A DNA stretch of 64,000 bases from Kumtagia sp963820075 (GTDB lineage: Bacteria; Pseudomonadota; Alphaproteobacteria; Rhizobiales; Rhizobiaceae): the NCBI GenBank assembly GCA_963820075.1, contig CAWFYS010000008.1, positions 124,001-188,000 on the forward strand, written 5' to 3'. Of this stretch, positions 1 to 11,313 are shown piece after piece (the first letter of the stretch is position 1; each line of letters begins with the position of its first letter). The translations under genes were made by a program, and so were the position numbers. The notes below the pieces were generated by a model, which saw only the letters and a list, made by a program, of their open reading frames with translations, had not been told where the DNA came from and made no database searches.

Positions 1-1103
1 GAAAAGAACTGCCTTATCTTCTCGACATTGAGGCAGACCAGGATGCCCAGCGCCACGCCTGCCAGGGTTCCGGATACACCGATCGCCGCGCCGGTCATCA
101 GGAAGATGCGCAGGATCGCGCCGCGTGTCGCGCCCATCGTGCGCAGAATGGCGATGTCGCGCCCCTTGTCCTTCACCAGCATGATCAGTCCGGAGATAAT
201 GTTGAGGGCCGCGACAAGCACAATCAGCGTCAGTATCATGAACATGACGTTGCGCTCGACCTGCAGCGCGGAGAAAAAGGTCTGATTGCGCTGCCGCCAG
301 TCAGCCAGATAGACCGGCCGCCCCGCCGCCTCCTCGACCCGCGGTTTCAGCGCGTCAACGCCGTCGGGATTGTCAACGAATATCTCGATCGTCTGCGCCT
401 GCCCCTCCATGTTGAAGTAAAGCTGCGCTTCCTGGAGCGGCATGAAGATGAAAGAGGAATCATATTCGGACATGCCGACCTCGAATACCGCCGTCACCGG
501 ATAGGCCTTGACGCGCGGCGTGGTGCCGAAAGGCGTGACATCGCCTTCAGGCGCAACCAGCGTGATCGTGTCGCCCAAGACAAGGCCCAGATTCTCGGCC
601 ATGCGGCGGCCGATCGCCACGCCTTCGCTCGTATCGAAACTGTCAAGCGAACCCTGGCGAACGTTTCCGGCGACCAGCGAGATTTTGGCAAGATCCTCGC
701 CCCGCATGCCGCGCACCAGCGCGCCGGTGCCGGGACCCGCCAGGCCCGTCGACAAGACCTGCCCCTCGATCATGGGAATGGCGTATCTGACGCCGGGAAC
801 GTCGCCGACGCGCTTGGCGATCGCGTCATAGTCATCCAGCGGCAGGTCGATCGGCGACATTATGATATGCCCGTTGATGCCGAGGATGCGCGTCAGCAGT
901 TCCGCGCGAAATCCGTTCATGACCGCCATCACGATGATCAGCGTGGCGACGCCCAGCATGATGCCGAAGAACGATATGGAGGCTATGACCGAAATCACGG
1001 TTTCCTTGCGGCGCGAACGCAGATAGCGCCAGGCAACCATCCGCTCGAAGGGCGAGAACGCCCCTGCCCCGGCCGGCCTCGCGCTCGCCTTTTTCTCGGT
1101 CAT
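1..1103 (-). CDS. lolE: LolC/LolE-family lipoprotein-releasing ABC transporter permease (3' end off window)
   Basis: Inner-membrane permease of the LolCDE machine, which extracts mature lipoproteins from the inner membrane and hands them to LolA. The frame begins MTEKKASARPAGAGAFSPFE, followed by FERMVAWRYLRSRR and a first membrane helix (ETVISVIASISFFGIMLGVA), the usual LolC/E/FtsX N-terminus. A long periplasmic domain follows, then a second helix block near the window start (NVMFMILTLIVLVAALNIIS) and the FtsX-type motif with DIAILRTMGATRG. The reading frame runs off the left edge, so the last one or two helices are missing. The ATG overlaps the proS stop by 4 bp (ATGA), so translation is probably coupled; proS-lol linkage is common in this order. 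Whether it is LolC or LolE is not resolvable; alphaproteobacteria often have one hybrid permease. Confidence 0.9.
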   Translation of the reverse strand, partial: MTEKKASARPAGAGAFSPFERMVAWRYLRSRRKETVISVIASISFFGIMLGVATLIIVMAVMNGFRAELLTRILGINGHIIMSPIDLPLDDYDAIAKRVGDVPGVRYAIPMIEGQVLSTGLAGPGTGALVRGMRGEDLAKISLVAGNVRQGSLDSFDTSEGVAIGRRMAENLGLVLGDTITLVAPEGDVTPFGTTPRVKAYPVTAVFEVGMSEYDSSFIFMPLQEAQLYFNMEGQAQTIEIFVDNPDGVDALKPRVEEAAGRPVYLADWRQRNQTFFSALQVERNVMFMILTLIVLVAALNIISGLIMLVKDKGRDIAILRTMGATRGAILRIFLMTGAAIGVSGTLAGVALGILVCLNVEKIRQFF

Positions 1104-2431
1104 GCCAGCGCGCCCGCGAGCCGTCCCGCGACTTCGGCGAGCGGCACGGCCGTGCGTTCCCCGGTTGCGCGGTTCTTGATTTCCGCCTCGCCGGCGGCAA
1201 CGCCGCGCGGACCGACAATCACCTGCCAAGGCAGGCCGATGAGATCGGCGGTCGCGAATTTTCCGCCGGGACGCTGCTCGGTGTCGTCAAGGAGCACATC
1301 GCGACCGGCGGCGGTCAGTGCCGCGTGGATGTCGCCGCAGGCGCGGTCGCAGTCGGCGTCGCCCGCCTTCATGTTTATCAGCGCGACGTCGAAGGGCGCG
1401 ACCGCTGCCGGCCATATGATGCCGTTCTCGTCGTGGCTGGCCTCGATGATCGCGGCGATCAGACGGGAAGGGCCGATGCCGTAGGAACCCATCGAGACGA
1501 AATGGTCCTTGCCGTCCGGTCCCGCTACCTTGGCACCCATCGGCTTTGAATATTTCTCGCCGAAATGAAAGATATGGCCTACCTCGATGCCGCGCGCCGA
1601 CAACCGTTCATCGTCCGGAACTTTCTCCCAGGCGGTCTCGTCATGCATCTCGTCGGTTGCGGCATAGGGCGCCGTCCACTGTTTCACGATGCCGCCGATC
1701 TCGGCGTCGTCCGCGAAGTTCGTGGCCTCGCCCGGAACCGGCAATGCCAGGAAATCGCGGTGGCAAAAGACCCGGCTCTCGCCGGTTTCGGCCAGAATGA
1801 TGAACTCATGCGACAGGTCGCCGCCAATCGGACCGGTATCGGCGCGCATCGGAATAGCCTTCAATCCCATGCGCGCGAAAGTGCGCAGGTATGACACGAA
1901 CATACGGTTATAAGCAGCTCTCGCGCCTGCATAATCCAGATCAAAGGAATAGGCGTCCTTCATCAGGAACTCGCGCGAGCGCATCACACCGAAGCGCGGC
2001 CGCACCTCGTCACGGAACTTCCATTGTATGTGGTAGAGGTTGAGCGGAAGATCCTTGTAGGATTTCACATAGGCCCGGAAAATCTCGGTGACCATCTCCT
2101 CGTTGGTCGGGCCATACAGCAAGGCACGATCCTGGCGGTCCTTGATGCGCAGCATCTCCTTGCCATAGTCGTTGTAACGGCCGCTTTCGATCCACAGATC
2201 GGCCGACTGGATCGTCGGCATCAGGATTTCCAGCGCGCCGGCGCGGTTCTGTTCCTCGCGGATAATGCGGCAGACCTTATCGAGCACGCGCTTGCCGAGC
2301 GGCAGCCAGGAGAAACTGCCCTGGCCCTGCTGGCGGATCATGCCGGCGCGAAGCATCAGCCGGTGCGACACGATCTCGGCCTCGCGGGGCGTTTCTTTGA
2401 GGATGGGCAGGAAATAGCGCGACAACCGCAT
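1100..2431 (-). CDS. proS: Prolyl-tRNA synthetase
   Basis: Class II aminoacyl-tRNA synthetase that charges tRNA-Pro in the cytoplasm. From the chosen ATG (MRLSRYFLPILKETPREAE) it is 443 aa, the length of the short alphaproteobacterial form that lacks the YbaK-like editing insertion of E. coli ProS. Visible landmarks are RLMLRAGMIRQQGQGSFSWL near the N-terminus, the motif 2 region QWKFRDEVRPRFGVMRSREF, and the motif 3 region with GSYGIGPSRLIAAIIE, followed by the anticodon-binding domain. An upstream in-frame ATG at 2542 would add 37 residues without family character, so the start at 2431 is preferred. It is the first gene of a leftward pair with the lipoprotein permease (4-bp overlap). Confidence 0.96.
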   Translation of the reverse strand: MRLSRYFLPILKETPREAEIVSHRLMLRAGMIRQQGQGSFSWLPLGKRVLDKVCRIIREEQNRAGALEILMPTIQSADLWIESGRYNDYGKEMLRIKDRQDRALLYGPTNEEMVTEIFRAYVKSYKDLPLNLYHIQWKFRDEVRPRFGVMRSREFLMKDAYSFDLDYAGARAAYNRMFVSYLRTFARMGLKAIPMRADTGPIGGDLSHEFIILAETGESRVFCHRDFLALPVPGEATNFADDAEIGGIVKQWTAPYAATDEMHDETAWEKVPDDERLSARGIEVGHIFHFGEKYSKPMGAKVAGPDGKDHFVSMGSYGIGPSRLIAAIIEASHDENGIIWPAAVAPFDVALINMKAGDADCDRACGDIHAALTAAGRDVLLDDTEQRPGGKFATADLIGLPWQVIVGPRGVAAGEAEIKNRATGERTAVPLAEVAGRLAGALA

Positions 2432-2684
2432 GCAAGGTCCGTGGATAGTGGAAATGGCGCCGGAATCGGCGACAGGGGGAGCGTCCTGCATGCGCTTCAT
2501 AGCGATTTCATGACAGGATGGAAACCCGACCAGCAGCCGCAAGCCAGCACTTCCCGCCCTGTCGCTTTTTCAGGCAAGGCCTGCTGTTTCGTTGTGCAGC
2601 GCAGCACATCAAAGGCTGTTTCCGGTCAAAATTTTCCGTGACATTTTGTCCCGCGTTGTTCTAAGGTGCCGGCACATAATCGAG

Positions 2685-2823
2685 AGGGCGATGAGCAATT
2701 TGCCCTCCTGCGCGGTCAAGTCTTGGGAGGATGCGATCTAGGCGCGAGAAATTGCCGCCGCCGGGAACCGGAAAACAGATCGGACGCGTTAAATTGCAAG
2801 GCCTCGCGCCTTGCATTTTTTTT
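2685..2823 (+). ncRNA. Candidate small RNA ending in an intrinsic terminator
   Basis: In the gap between ialB and proS (both leftward) the + strand carries a perfect rho-independent terminator at 2795-2823 although no + strand gene lies upstream of it. The preceding bases hold a hairpin with arms GAGGGC and GCCCTC around 2684-2706. This suggests a short rightward transcript of roughly 140 nt. The 5' end is a guess; CATAAT at 2675-2680 could be a -10 element but no well-spaced -35 is obvious. I do not recognise an RNA family. Confidence 0.4.
2795..2823 (+). terminator. Rho-independent terminator, + strand, with no + strand gene upstream
   Basis: Perfect 8-bp stem (TGCAAGGC at 2795-2802, GCCTTGCA at 2808-2815), 5-nt loop, then eight T (2816-2823). 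This is one of the cleanest terminators in the window, yet it faces away from both flanking genes. Confidence 0.75.
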
Positions 2824-2879
2824 GTGCATTTTTGTCTGTTGCACCTTCGCACTTCACTCAGCGGCTGGCTGAGGTCTGT

Positions 2880-2999
2880 TGAGATTCAGGCCAGGGCGAA
2901 CCGAAAATGCTGGTTTTCGAGAACCGGAGCGGAATGTACGTGCTGGTACATGAGCCCCGGAAGCGCAGAAAGCGCCATTTGCAGGCCGCGTGAATCTCA
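2880..2999. other. Structured intergenic element, candidate ncRNA (strand unresolved)
   Basis: A 9-bp closing stem (TGAGATTCA 2880-2888 with TGAATCTCA 2991-2999), extended by GGCC/GGCC across a 3-nt bulge, encloses further hairpins: CGAAAA/TTTTCG (2902-2907/2914-2919), ATGTAC/GTACAT (2934-2939/2946-2951) and GCGC/GCGC (2963-2966/2972-2975). A bidirectional terminator follows at 3019-3049. If read rightward, this would be a second + strand RNA in tandem with the one ending at 2823. Short ORFs on both strands cross it, but nested complementarity is a better explanation than a peptide. No RNA family recognised. Confidence 0.5.
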
Positions 3000-3018
3000 C
3001 CAGCCGATAGGCCGCAAG

Positions 3019-3049
3019 AAAAAAGCGGGGTCATGGCCCCGCTTTTTTT
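3019..3049. terminator. Bidirectional intrinsic terminator
   Basis: GCGGGG (3025-3030) pairs with CCCCGC (3037-3042), flanked by six A on the left and seven T on the right. It can therefore end leftward transcription of ialB and also a rightward transcript from the 2880-2999 element. Confidence 0.8.
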
Positions 3050-3070
3050 CACCTATCGCGATCCCGACGA

Positions 3071-3697
3071 TCAGTTCGCGGCTTTTGCCTTGTCCTGCTC
3101 TTCCTTGAGCTTCTTGGCGAAGTCCTCGTTGTTCTTCGACACGAATTCCTGGAGCTTCTTCTGGCGGTCTTCGATATCGGACTGCTGCAAAGGCGCTCCG
3201 TCATAGGCGCCGGTGAATCCCTGCAGCGAGACCTTGACGGGATTGGGCTGGTTCTGGAAGTTCACCGAGGTCAGCGTGAGCTCGGAGCCCTTTTTGAACG
3301 AAGCGACGAGCGGGTCCGTCAGCGGCGTCTCCGCGACGCAGCGGTCGGGGAAGCAGATGACATATTCCAGCTTCTGGGCCTTTCCGCCATTGACCTGGAG
3401 ACCAAGGCCGGGCGGCAGAAGACGGCCGGTAGGCACGGTCACCTGAAACACCCTGCGGTTGATCTTGCCCTTGAGCTCGATCAGGCTGATACCGGTCACA
3501 AGCTGTCCATTGGATGCCGTGACGATGTTCTGCACATTGCAGATATCGACTTCTTCCTGCTTGGTGCAGGCCTTGAACCAGCCCTGGGGAAGCTGAGGCT
3601 GCTGAGCCGCCGCCGGGGCGAGCCCCGCAGCCAACAACCCGACGACGCCTGCGCACTGCACCGATAGACGGAAACGCTCGGTTTTCGGGCTCGTCAT
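3071..3697 (-). CDS. Invasion-associated locus B (IalB) family periplasmic protein
   Basis: 208-aa exported protein of the IalB family, named after the Bartonella factor linked to erythrocyte entry; in most Rhizobiales the role is unknown. An N-terminal signal peptide is visible (hydrophobic stretch CAGVVGLLAAGLAPAAAQ, likely cleavage after AAAQ). The IalB core follows: GWFKACTKQEEVDICNVQ, with two cysteines, then a mid-domain with VICFPDRCVAETPL, giving four cysteines suited to two disulfides. The C-terminus is a charged helix rich in K and E (DFAKKLKEEQDKAKAAN). A strong ribosome-binding site (GAGAGGAAAAG) precedes the ATG. It is divergent from the solute-binding protein gene and ends at the bidirectional terminator at 3019-3049. 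Confidence 0.9.
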   Translation of the reverse strand: MTSPKTERFRLSVQCAGVVGLLAAGLAPAAAQQPQLPQGWFKACTKQEEVDICNVQNIVTASNGQLVTGISLIELKGKINRRVFQVTVPTGRLLPPGLGLQVNGGKAQKLEYVICFPDRCVAETPLTDPLVASFKKGSELTLTSVNFQNQPNPVKVSLQGFTGAYDGAPLQQSDIEDRQKKLQEFVSKNNEDFAKKLKEEQDKAKAAN

Positions 3698-3962
3698 CTT
3701 GTCTTTTCCTCTCGATTATCCGGAGACGGCGGCTATCGCCATGCATTGCGGCTACCTGTTGCCAAAATGCGGCAACAGCATGACTCGGGCAGGCGTGTAC
3801 ATCGGTCGAAGGCGCAAATCCAGCCTGTCCGACCCGAAATGGATCGCCGGCGCCCGCAGACCTTGCGTAGTCCGGCTTCGAGGAGGCGGGCCGCCGCGCA
3901 CCCACACGAAAGCCATCATGATAATGTGGAAGGCGAATCATCGCCAGAACTCGGAATCTGCA

Positions 3963-5783
3963 ATGCGCCAACCCTTCCTCACTCTCTGCGCCGCAGGACT
4001 TTTCGCCATGACCGCGCCGGCCTCAAGCCAGGCGCAACCACGGCACGCCATCTCCATGCAGGGCGAACCGGCGCTGCCGGAGAATTTCACGCATTTTCCT
4101 TATGCCAATCCCGACGCGCCGAAGGGCGGCGACATCACCTATTGCGTCATCGGCAGTTTCGACAATTTGAACCCGTTCATCATCAAGAGTTTGCGCACCA
4201 CGGCGCGCGGCGTGATCGACACTATTTTCGGAAACCTGGTCTTCGAATCGCTCATGCAGCGCAGCGCCGACGAGCCGTTCACACTCTACGGGCTCCTTGC
4301 GGAATCGATCGACATCACGCCCGACCGGCGCGTGGCCACCTTCAACCTGAACCCCGCCGCGAAATGGTCGGACGGCGTGCCGGTGACGCCGGAAGACGTC
4401 ATCTTCACCTATGAAGTCTTCACCGAAAAGGGCCGGCCACCCTACAGCCTGCGCACCAGGAAGATCGAAAAGATCGAAAAAACCGGCGATCACAGCGTTC
4501 GATTCACCTTCAACGAGAATTCGGATCGGGAATTTCCGCTGGTCATCGCCTTGACGCCGGTGCTGCCCAAACACGCTTTCGACATGGAAACCTTCGACCA
4601 GACGACGCTTGAGCCGGTTACGGGAAGCGGTCCATACAGGATTGCGCAGATCAAGCCCGGCCAGCGGATCGTATTCGAGCGCAACCCGGACTATTGGGGC
4701 AAGGACATTGCGTCGAAGCGCGGGTTCGACAATTACGGCCGCGTCACGATCGACTATTTCCTCAACGCCAACGCGCAGTTCGAAGCCTTCAAGAAAGGGC
4801 TGTGCGCGATCCAGACCGAGGCGGATCCGGTCAAGCGTTCGAGGGACTTCGACTTCCCCGCCGTCAAGGACGGCAGGGTCGTGCTCGAAACCTTCAAGAG
4901 CGGCCTGCCTCCCGTCGTCAGCGGCTTCCTGTTCAACACGCGGCTGCCGAACTTCGCCGATGCGCGTGTGCGAAGGGCGCTGGCCCTGCTCTACGATTTC
5001 GAATGGGCAAACCGCAACCTGTTCGCCGGCCAGTACAAGCACACGGCGAGCTACTTCCAGGATACCGAACTTTCGGCGCTGGGCAGGCCGGCGAGCGACG
5101 TCGAGCGCGCGCTTCTGGCACCTTATCCCGACGCCGTGCTGCCTGAAGTGATGGACGGCACCTATCGCCCGCCGGAGACCGATGGGTCAGGGCGCGATCG
5201 CGCCCTGCTGAAGACGGCTCTGGACATGCTGAAGGAGGCCGGCTTCACGCTGAAGGACAGCAAGCTGCTCGATCCGTCGGGACAGCCCTTCAGCTTCGAG
5301 ATCCTGACATCCTCGCAGGCCGAGGAGCGCCTGGCGGCGGTCTATCAGCGCACGCTGGCGAAGATCGGCATCACGGTCGGGATCCGCACGCTCGAAGCTG
5401 ACCAGATCCAGTTGCGCAAGCAGCGTTTCGACTTCGACGCGCTTATCGGTTCGACCGGCTTCGAAGGCACTTTGTCGCCAGGCATCGAATTGACCTTCCG
5501 CTGGGGCTCGGATTCGCGCGACGCCGAAGGCTCCATGAATCTGGCCGGCGTCGCCGATCCGGCGATCGACGCCGTTATCGACGCAATACTCAAGGCCGAC
5601 AGCAAGGAAAACTACGTCGCCGCGGTGCGCGCCCTCGACCGGCTGCTGATTTCGGGCGCATATATGGTGCCGATGCAGCACAATACCGAACAGTTCATCG
5701 CCTATTGGAACTATCTGGCCCATCCCGAGAAGACGCCGCTGTTCGGCTACCGGCTGGCGACCTGGTGGCGCAAGCCCGACTAA
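3963..5783 (+). CDS. ABC transporter substrate-binding protein, family 5 (peptide type, YejA-like)
   Basis: Periplasmic binding protein of the SBP_bac_5 family, which delivers oligopeptides, opines or related solutes to an ABC importer. The protein from this ATG is 606 aa with a clear signal peptide (RQPFLTLCAAGLFAMTAPAS, cleavage near SSQA). The mature region starts HAISMQGEPALPENFTHFPY and has the domain signature NPDAPKGGDI, typical of the YejA subgroup, which is around 600 aa. C-terminal motifs include LKEAGFTLKD and the QRFDFDALIG segment. In-frame starts upstream (to 3699) lie inside the divergent promoter region of ialB and precede the signal peptide, so they are rejected. No permease or ATPase genes (yejB/E/F) are adjacent, so its partners must lie elsewhere. 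It is followed 15 bp later by the FrnE-like gene. Confidence 0.9.
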   Translation: MRQPFLTLCAAGLFAMTAPASSQAQPRHAISMQGEPALPENFTHFPYANPDAPKGGDITYCVIGSFDNLNPFIIKSLRTTARGVIDTIFGNLVFESLMQRSADEPFTLYGLLAESIDITPDRRVATFNLNPAAKWSDGVPVTPEDVIFTYEVFTEKGRPPYSLRTRKIEKIEKTGDHSVRFTFNENSDREFPLVIALTPVLPKHAFDMETFDQTTLEPVTGSGPYRIAQIKPGQRIVFERNPDYWGKDIASKRGFDNYGRVTIDYFLNANAQFEAFKKGLCAIQTEADPVKRSRDFDFPAVKDGRVVLETFKSGLPPVVSGFLFNTRLPNFADARVRRALALLYDFEWANRNLFAGQYKHTASYFQDTELSALGRPASDVERALLAPYPDAVLPEVMDGTYRPPETDGSGRDRALLKTALDMLKEAGFTLKDSKLLDPSGQPFSFEILTSSQAEERLAAVYQRTLAKIGITVGIRTLEADQIQLRKQRFDFDALIGSTGFEGTLSPGIELTFRWGSDSRDAEGSMNLAGVADPAIDAVIDAILKADSKENYVAAVRALDRLLISGAYMVPMQHNTEQFIAYWNYLAHPEKTPLFGYRLATWWRKPD

Positions 5784-5798
5784 GCGTGAGGTTGTCCG

Positions 5799-6479
5799 AT
5801 GCGTGCACCCCCGTCCGTCACCGTCGATGTCGTCTCCGATGTCGTGTGTCCATGGTGCTATGTGGGGCAGAAGCGGCTGGAGAAAGCAATCCAGGGATTG
5901 CCGGATATTGCGGTCGAGATCCGGTGGCGGCCATTCCAGCTTGATCCGACCATCCCTTCCGGCGGCACTGACCGCAAACAATACATGCTGGCGAAGTTCG
6001 GCAGCGAGGAGCGCATCCGGCAGGCCCATGCCCGGATCGAACCATTGGGTGAGGCCGAAGGCATCGCCTTCGCGTTCAGTGAGATCAGGGTCGCGCCAAA
6101 CACTCTGGACGCGCACCGGGTGATCCGCTGGGCCGCCAGCGGCGAGCCAGGCGCTCAGAACCGCGTCGTGAAGCGGCTGTTTTCTCTCTATTTCGAGGAA
6201 GGCGCCAATATCGGCGATCACGCGGTGCTGGCCGGGGCGGCTCGCGACGCCGGCATGGATAGCGCGGTGGTGGAAGCGATGCTGGCGACCGGCGCGGACC
6301 GCGCCGAAGTCGAAAGCGAGGCTGCGACGGCGGCGCGGATGGGAATCACCGGCGTGCCCTGCTTCCTGCTCGAAAGCCGCTATGCCGTCATGGGCGCGCA
6401 GGAAACCGACACGCTCGCCGAAGCGATCCGCGAAGTGGCGCAAGCCAAGGCGCACGGGGAACCGGCAACGCCGGCATGA
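5799..6479 (+). CDS. FrnE-like DsbA-family oxidoreductase
   Basis: 226-aa thioredoxin-fold protein of the DsbA/FrnE group (2-hydroxychromene-2-carboxylate isomerase superfamily). The active-site CPWC motif lies in VVSDVVCPWCYVGQKRLEKA near residue 20, followed by the helical insertion and a C-terminal thioredoxin half with the cis-proline loop GITGVPCFLLESRYAVMGAQ. There is no signal peptide, so it should act in the cytoplasm; FrnE proteins are thiol oxidoreductases linked to oxidative stress in a few species. It starts 15 bp after the solute-binding protein gene and may be co-transcribed with it, but the functional link is unclear. The substrate is unknown. Confidence 0.9.
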   Translation: MRAPPSVTVDVVSDVVCPWCYVGQKRLEKAIQGLPDIAVEIRWRPFQLDPTIPSGGTDRKQYMLAKFGSEERIRQAHARIEPLGEAEGIAFAFSEIRVAPNTLDAHRVIRWAASGEPGAQNRVVKRLFSLYFEEGANIGDHAVLAGAARDAGMDSAVVEAMLATGADRAEVESEAATAARMGITGVPCFLLESRYAVMGAQETDTLAEAIREVAQAKAHGEPATPA

Positions 6480-6526
6480 TTCCCGCCGCGTGGCTCTGAA
6501 TGGCTGAATGCGCCCCCTCGCTAAGG

Positions 6527-6573
6527 TTGTATATTCCGAATTAATATCTGTATATTCCATGAAGGATATACAA
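6527..6573. promoter_or_regulatory. Probable VapB operator: three related boxes upstream of vapB
   Basis: TTGTATATTCC (6527-6537) and TGTATATTCC (6549-6558) are direct repeats, and GGATATACAA (6564-6573) is the same box inverted. The block ends 10 bp before the vapB ATG and is much AT-richer than its surroundings. This layout fits autorepression by the antitoxin or the VapBC complex; it also overlaps the likely promoter. Confidence 0.6.
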
Positions 6574-6582
6574 GGAATAACC

Positions 6583-6828
6583 ATGTCACTCTACATTCGC
6601 GACGATGAGGTCGATGCGCTGGCGAAGAAGGTCCAGCAGGTCACCAAGGCCCGGAACAAGACGGAGGCCGTCAGGCGGGCACTGCAAAATGAACTGGCGC
6701 GAACCCAACAATCCATACCCTTGAAAGAGCGGGTTAAGAAGCTTCAGGACAGGGTTCAGGATCGCATGGGGCCGAACAAGCCTGCTTTCGATATGAAGAA
6801 ATTCACCGATGACATGTGGGAAGTCTGA
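6583..6828 (+). CDS. vapB: Type II antitoxin, VapB-like (Rv0623/PSK family)
   Basis: 81-aa antitoxin from the ATG with ribosome-binding sequence AAGGAATAACC. The N-terminal half (SLYIRDDEVDALAKKVQQ and TKARNKTEAVRRALQNELAR) is the ribbon-helix-helix-type DNA-binding region of the Rv0623-like family. The C-terminal tail with PLKERVKKLQDRV and FDMKKFTDDMWEV is the toxin-neutralising segment; the DMKKFTDDMWE ending is very characteristic. A longer in-frame start at 6508 would run through the operator repeats and is rejected. The stop TGA shares its last base with the ATG of vapC, so the pair is translationally coupled. Confidence 0.9.
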   Translation: MSLYIRDDEVDALAKKVQQVTKARNKTEAVRRALQNELARTQQSIPLKERVKKLQDRVQDRMGPNKPAFDMKKFTDDMWEV

Positions 6829-7265
6829 TGTTCCTCGATGCGTCGGCAATTGTTGCAATCTTGGCTCGCGAGGAAGACGCGGGTTATCTTCTTGCAAAAA
6901 TCGAGCTGTCGCCAAAGCCTATCCTCTATTCGTCTCTTTCCGTGTTCGAAGCCGTAGTCAGCTTGGCGCGGCTCACCTCGATTTCGCAATTTGGCGATCA
7001 GGCTCCCACCCCGCCTGATCTGATTGATCAAGCGCAGGAAGACGTGGAACAATTCCTTGAGACGATAGGTGCGTCCGAAATCGCGGTAAGCGGCAAGCTG
7101 CACCGGCTGGCGATAGAGGCGGCGCGAAATTTCGGCCGCTTCGTTGCGCATCCGGCCCGCCTGAATTTTGGCGGCTGCTTTGCCTACGCATGCGCCAGGG
7201 AACACCGCCTCCCTCTTCTGTTCAAAGGTCACGATTTTTCGCGGACCGACATCGAGGCGGCCTGA
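6828..7265 (+). CDS. vapC: VapC-like PIN-domain toxin with degenerate active site
   Basis: 145-aa PIN-domain protein that would be the endoribonuclease toxin of the pair. MFLDASAIVAIL gives the first acidic residue (Asp4) and FEAVVSLARL the conserved Glu. In the C-terminal half, the motif that in this subfamily usually reads NFGDCFAYA is NFGGCFAYA here, and the usual FKGDDF is FKGHDF. Two acidic positions that normally coordinate the metal are therefore Gly and His. The codons GGC and CAC are each one base from GAC. The fold looks complete and of normal length, so the protein may be a crippled toxin or a binding partner only. Its stop codon directly abuts the mfd stop codon on the other strand. 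Confidence 0.88.
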   Translation: MFLDASAIVAILAREEDAGYLLAKIELSPKPILYSSLSVFEAVVSLARLTSISQFGDQAPTPPDLIDQAQEDVEQFLETIGASEIAVSGKLHRLAIEAARNFGRFVAHPARLNFGGCFAYACAREHRLPLLFKGHDFSRTDIEAA

Positions 7266-10760
<3,495 letters not shown>

Positions 10761-10769
10761 GAGACCGCT

Positions 10770-11057
10770 TCAGAACTGCATCGCCTGCCGGAAGGCGACG
10801 ATCCTTTGGAAGATATTGCCCTCAAGCGCTTCCGGAACCGGCTGCTCACCGGTGATCCATGGCAAGAGCGTCGTATCGGATATTTCGAGGAGCCTTTCAT
10901 ATTGGGCGAGTTCTTCGCCGGTCAAGGCATCGATTTGAGCGTCCGCGAAGGAACCGAGAATCAGGTCCATCTCGCGCATGCCGCGATGCCAGGAACGGAA
11001 CAAGAGCTTGCGCCGCGTGGCGTCAAGGCCATCGCTGGAGCGGGCGGATCCGGTCAT
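10770..11057 (-). CDS. sdhE: Succinate dehydrogenase assembly factor SdhE (FAD assembly factor)
   Basis: 95-aa small helical protein (SdhE/Sdh5, formerly DUF339) that promotes covalent flavinylation of SdhA and FrdA. The diagnostic motif RGMREMDLILGSFAD carries the RGxxE residues that contact the flavoprotein. The rest (LTGEELAQYERLLEISDTTL and ITGEQPVPE) fits the five-helix bundle. It lies divergent from recG across about 256 bp and directly upstream of mfd, an arrangement common in Rhizobiales where recG, sdhE and mfd cluster. Cytoplasmic. Confidence 0.93.
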   Translation of the reverse strand: MTGSARSSDGLDATRRKLLFRSWHRGMREMDLILGSFADAQIDALTGEELAQYERLLEISDTTLLPWITGEQPVPEALEGNIFQRIVAFRQAMQF

Positions 11058-11313
11058 TGGCGCGTCCTTTCTGCAGAGCGGCGCATATAGCGTGGATAGT
11101 GAGGGATGTCAGCCTTGCGCTCGCGGCGGCAACGCCTAACATTTTGGCGGTGAGCACAAAATCCCGCCCTGCCCCCGCCGCTCCGCCGCGCCTCGGTCTC
11201 GCGAAAGCGGGAAATAGGCGGCCGCGGCGGCCATCGCGGCTTGCAAAAACCGCGTGTGAGGCGCTCAGCCTGAAACCCTCCTTCTCTTTTGCCCAGCGGG
11301 CAGACTGTCCCTG

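Noticed and set aside
2731..3108. 125-codon + strand ORF through the gap right of proS
   Set aside because: Crosses a terminator and a multi-hairpin element; no ribosome-binding site or family.
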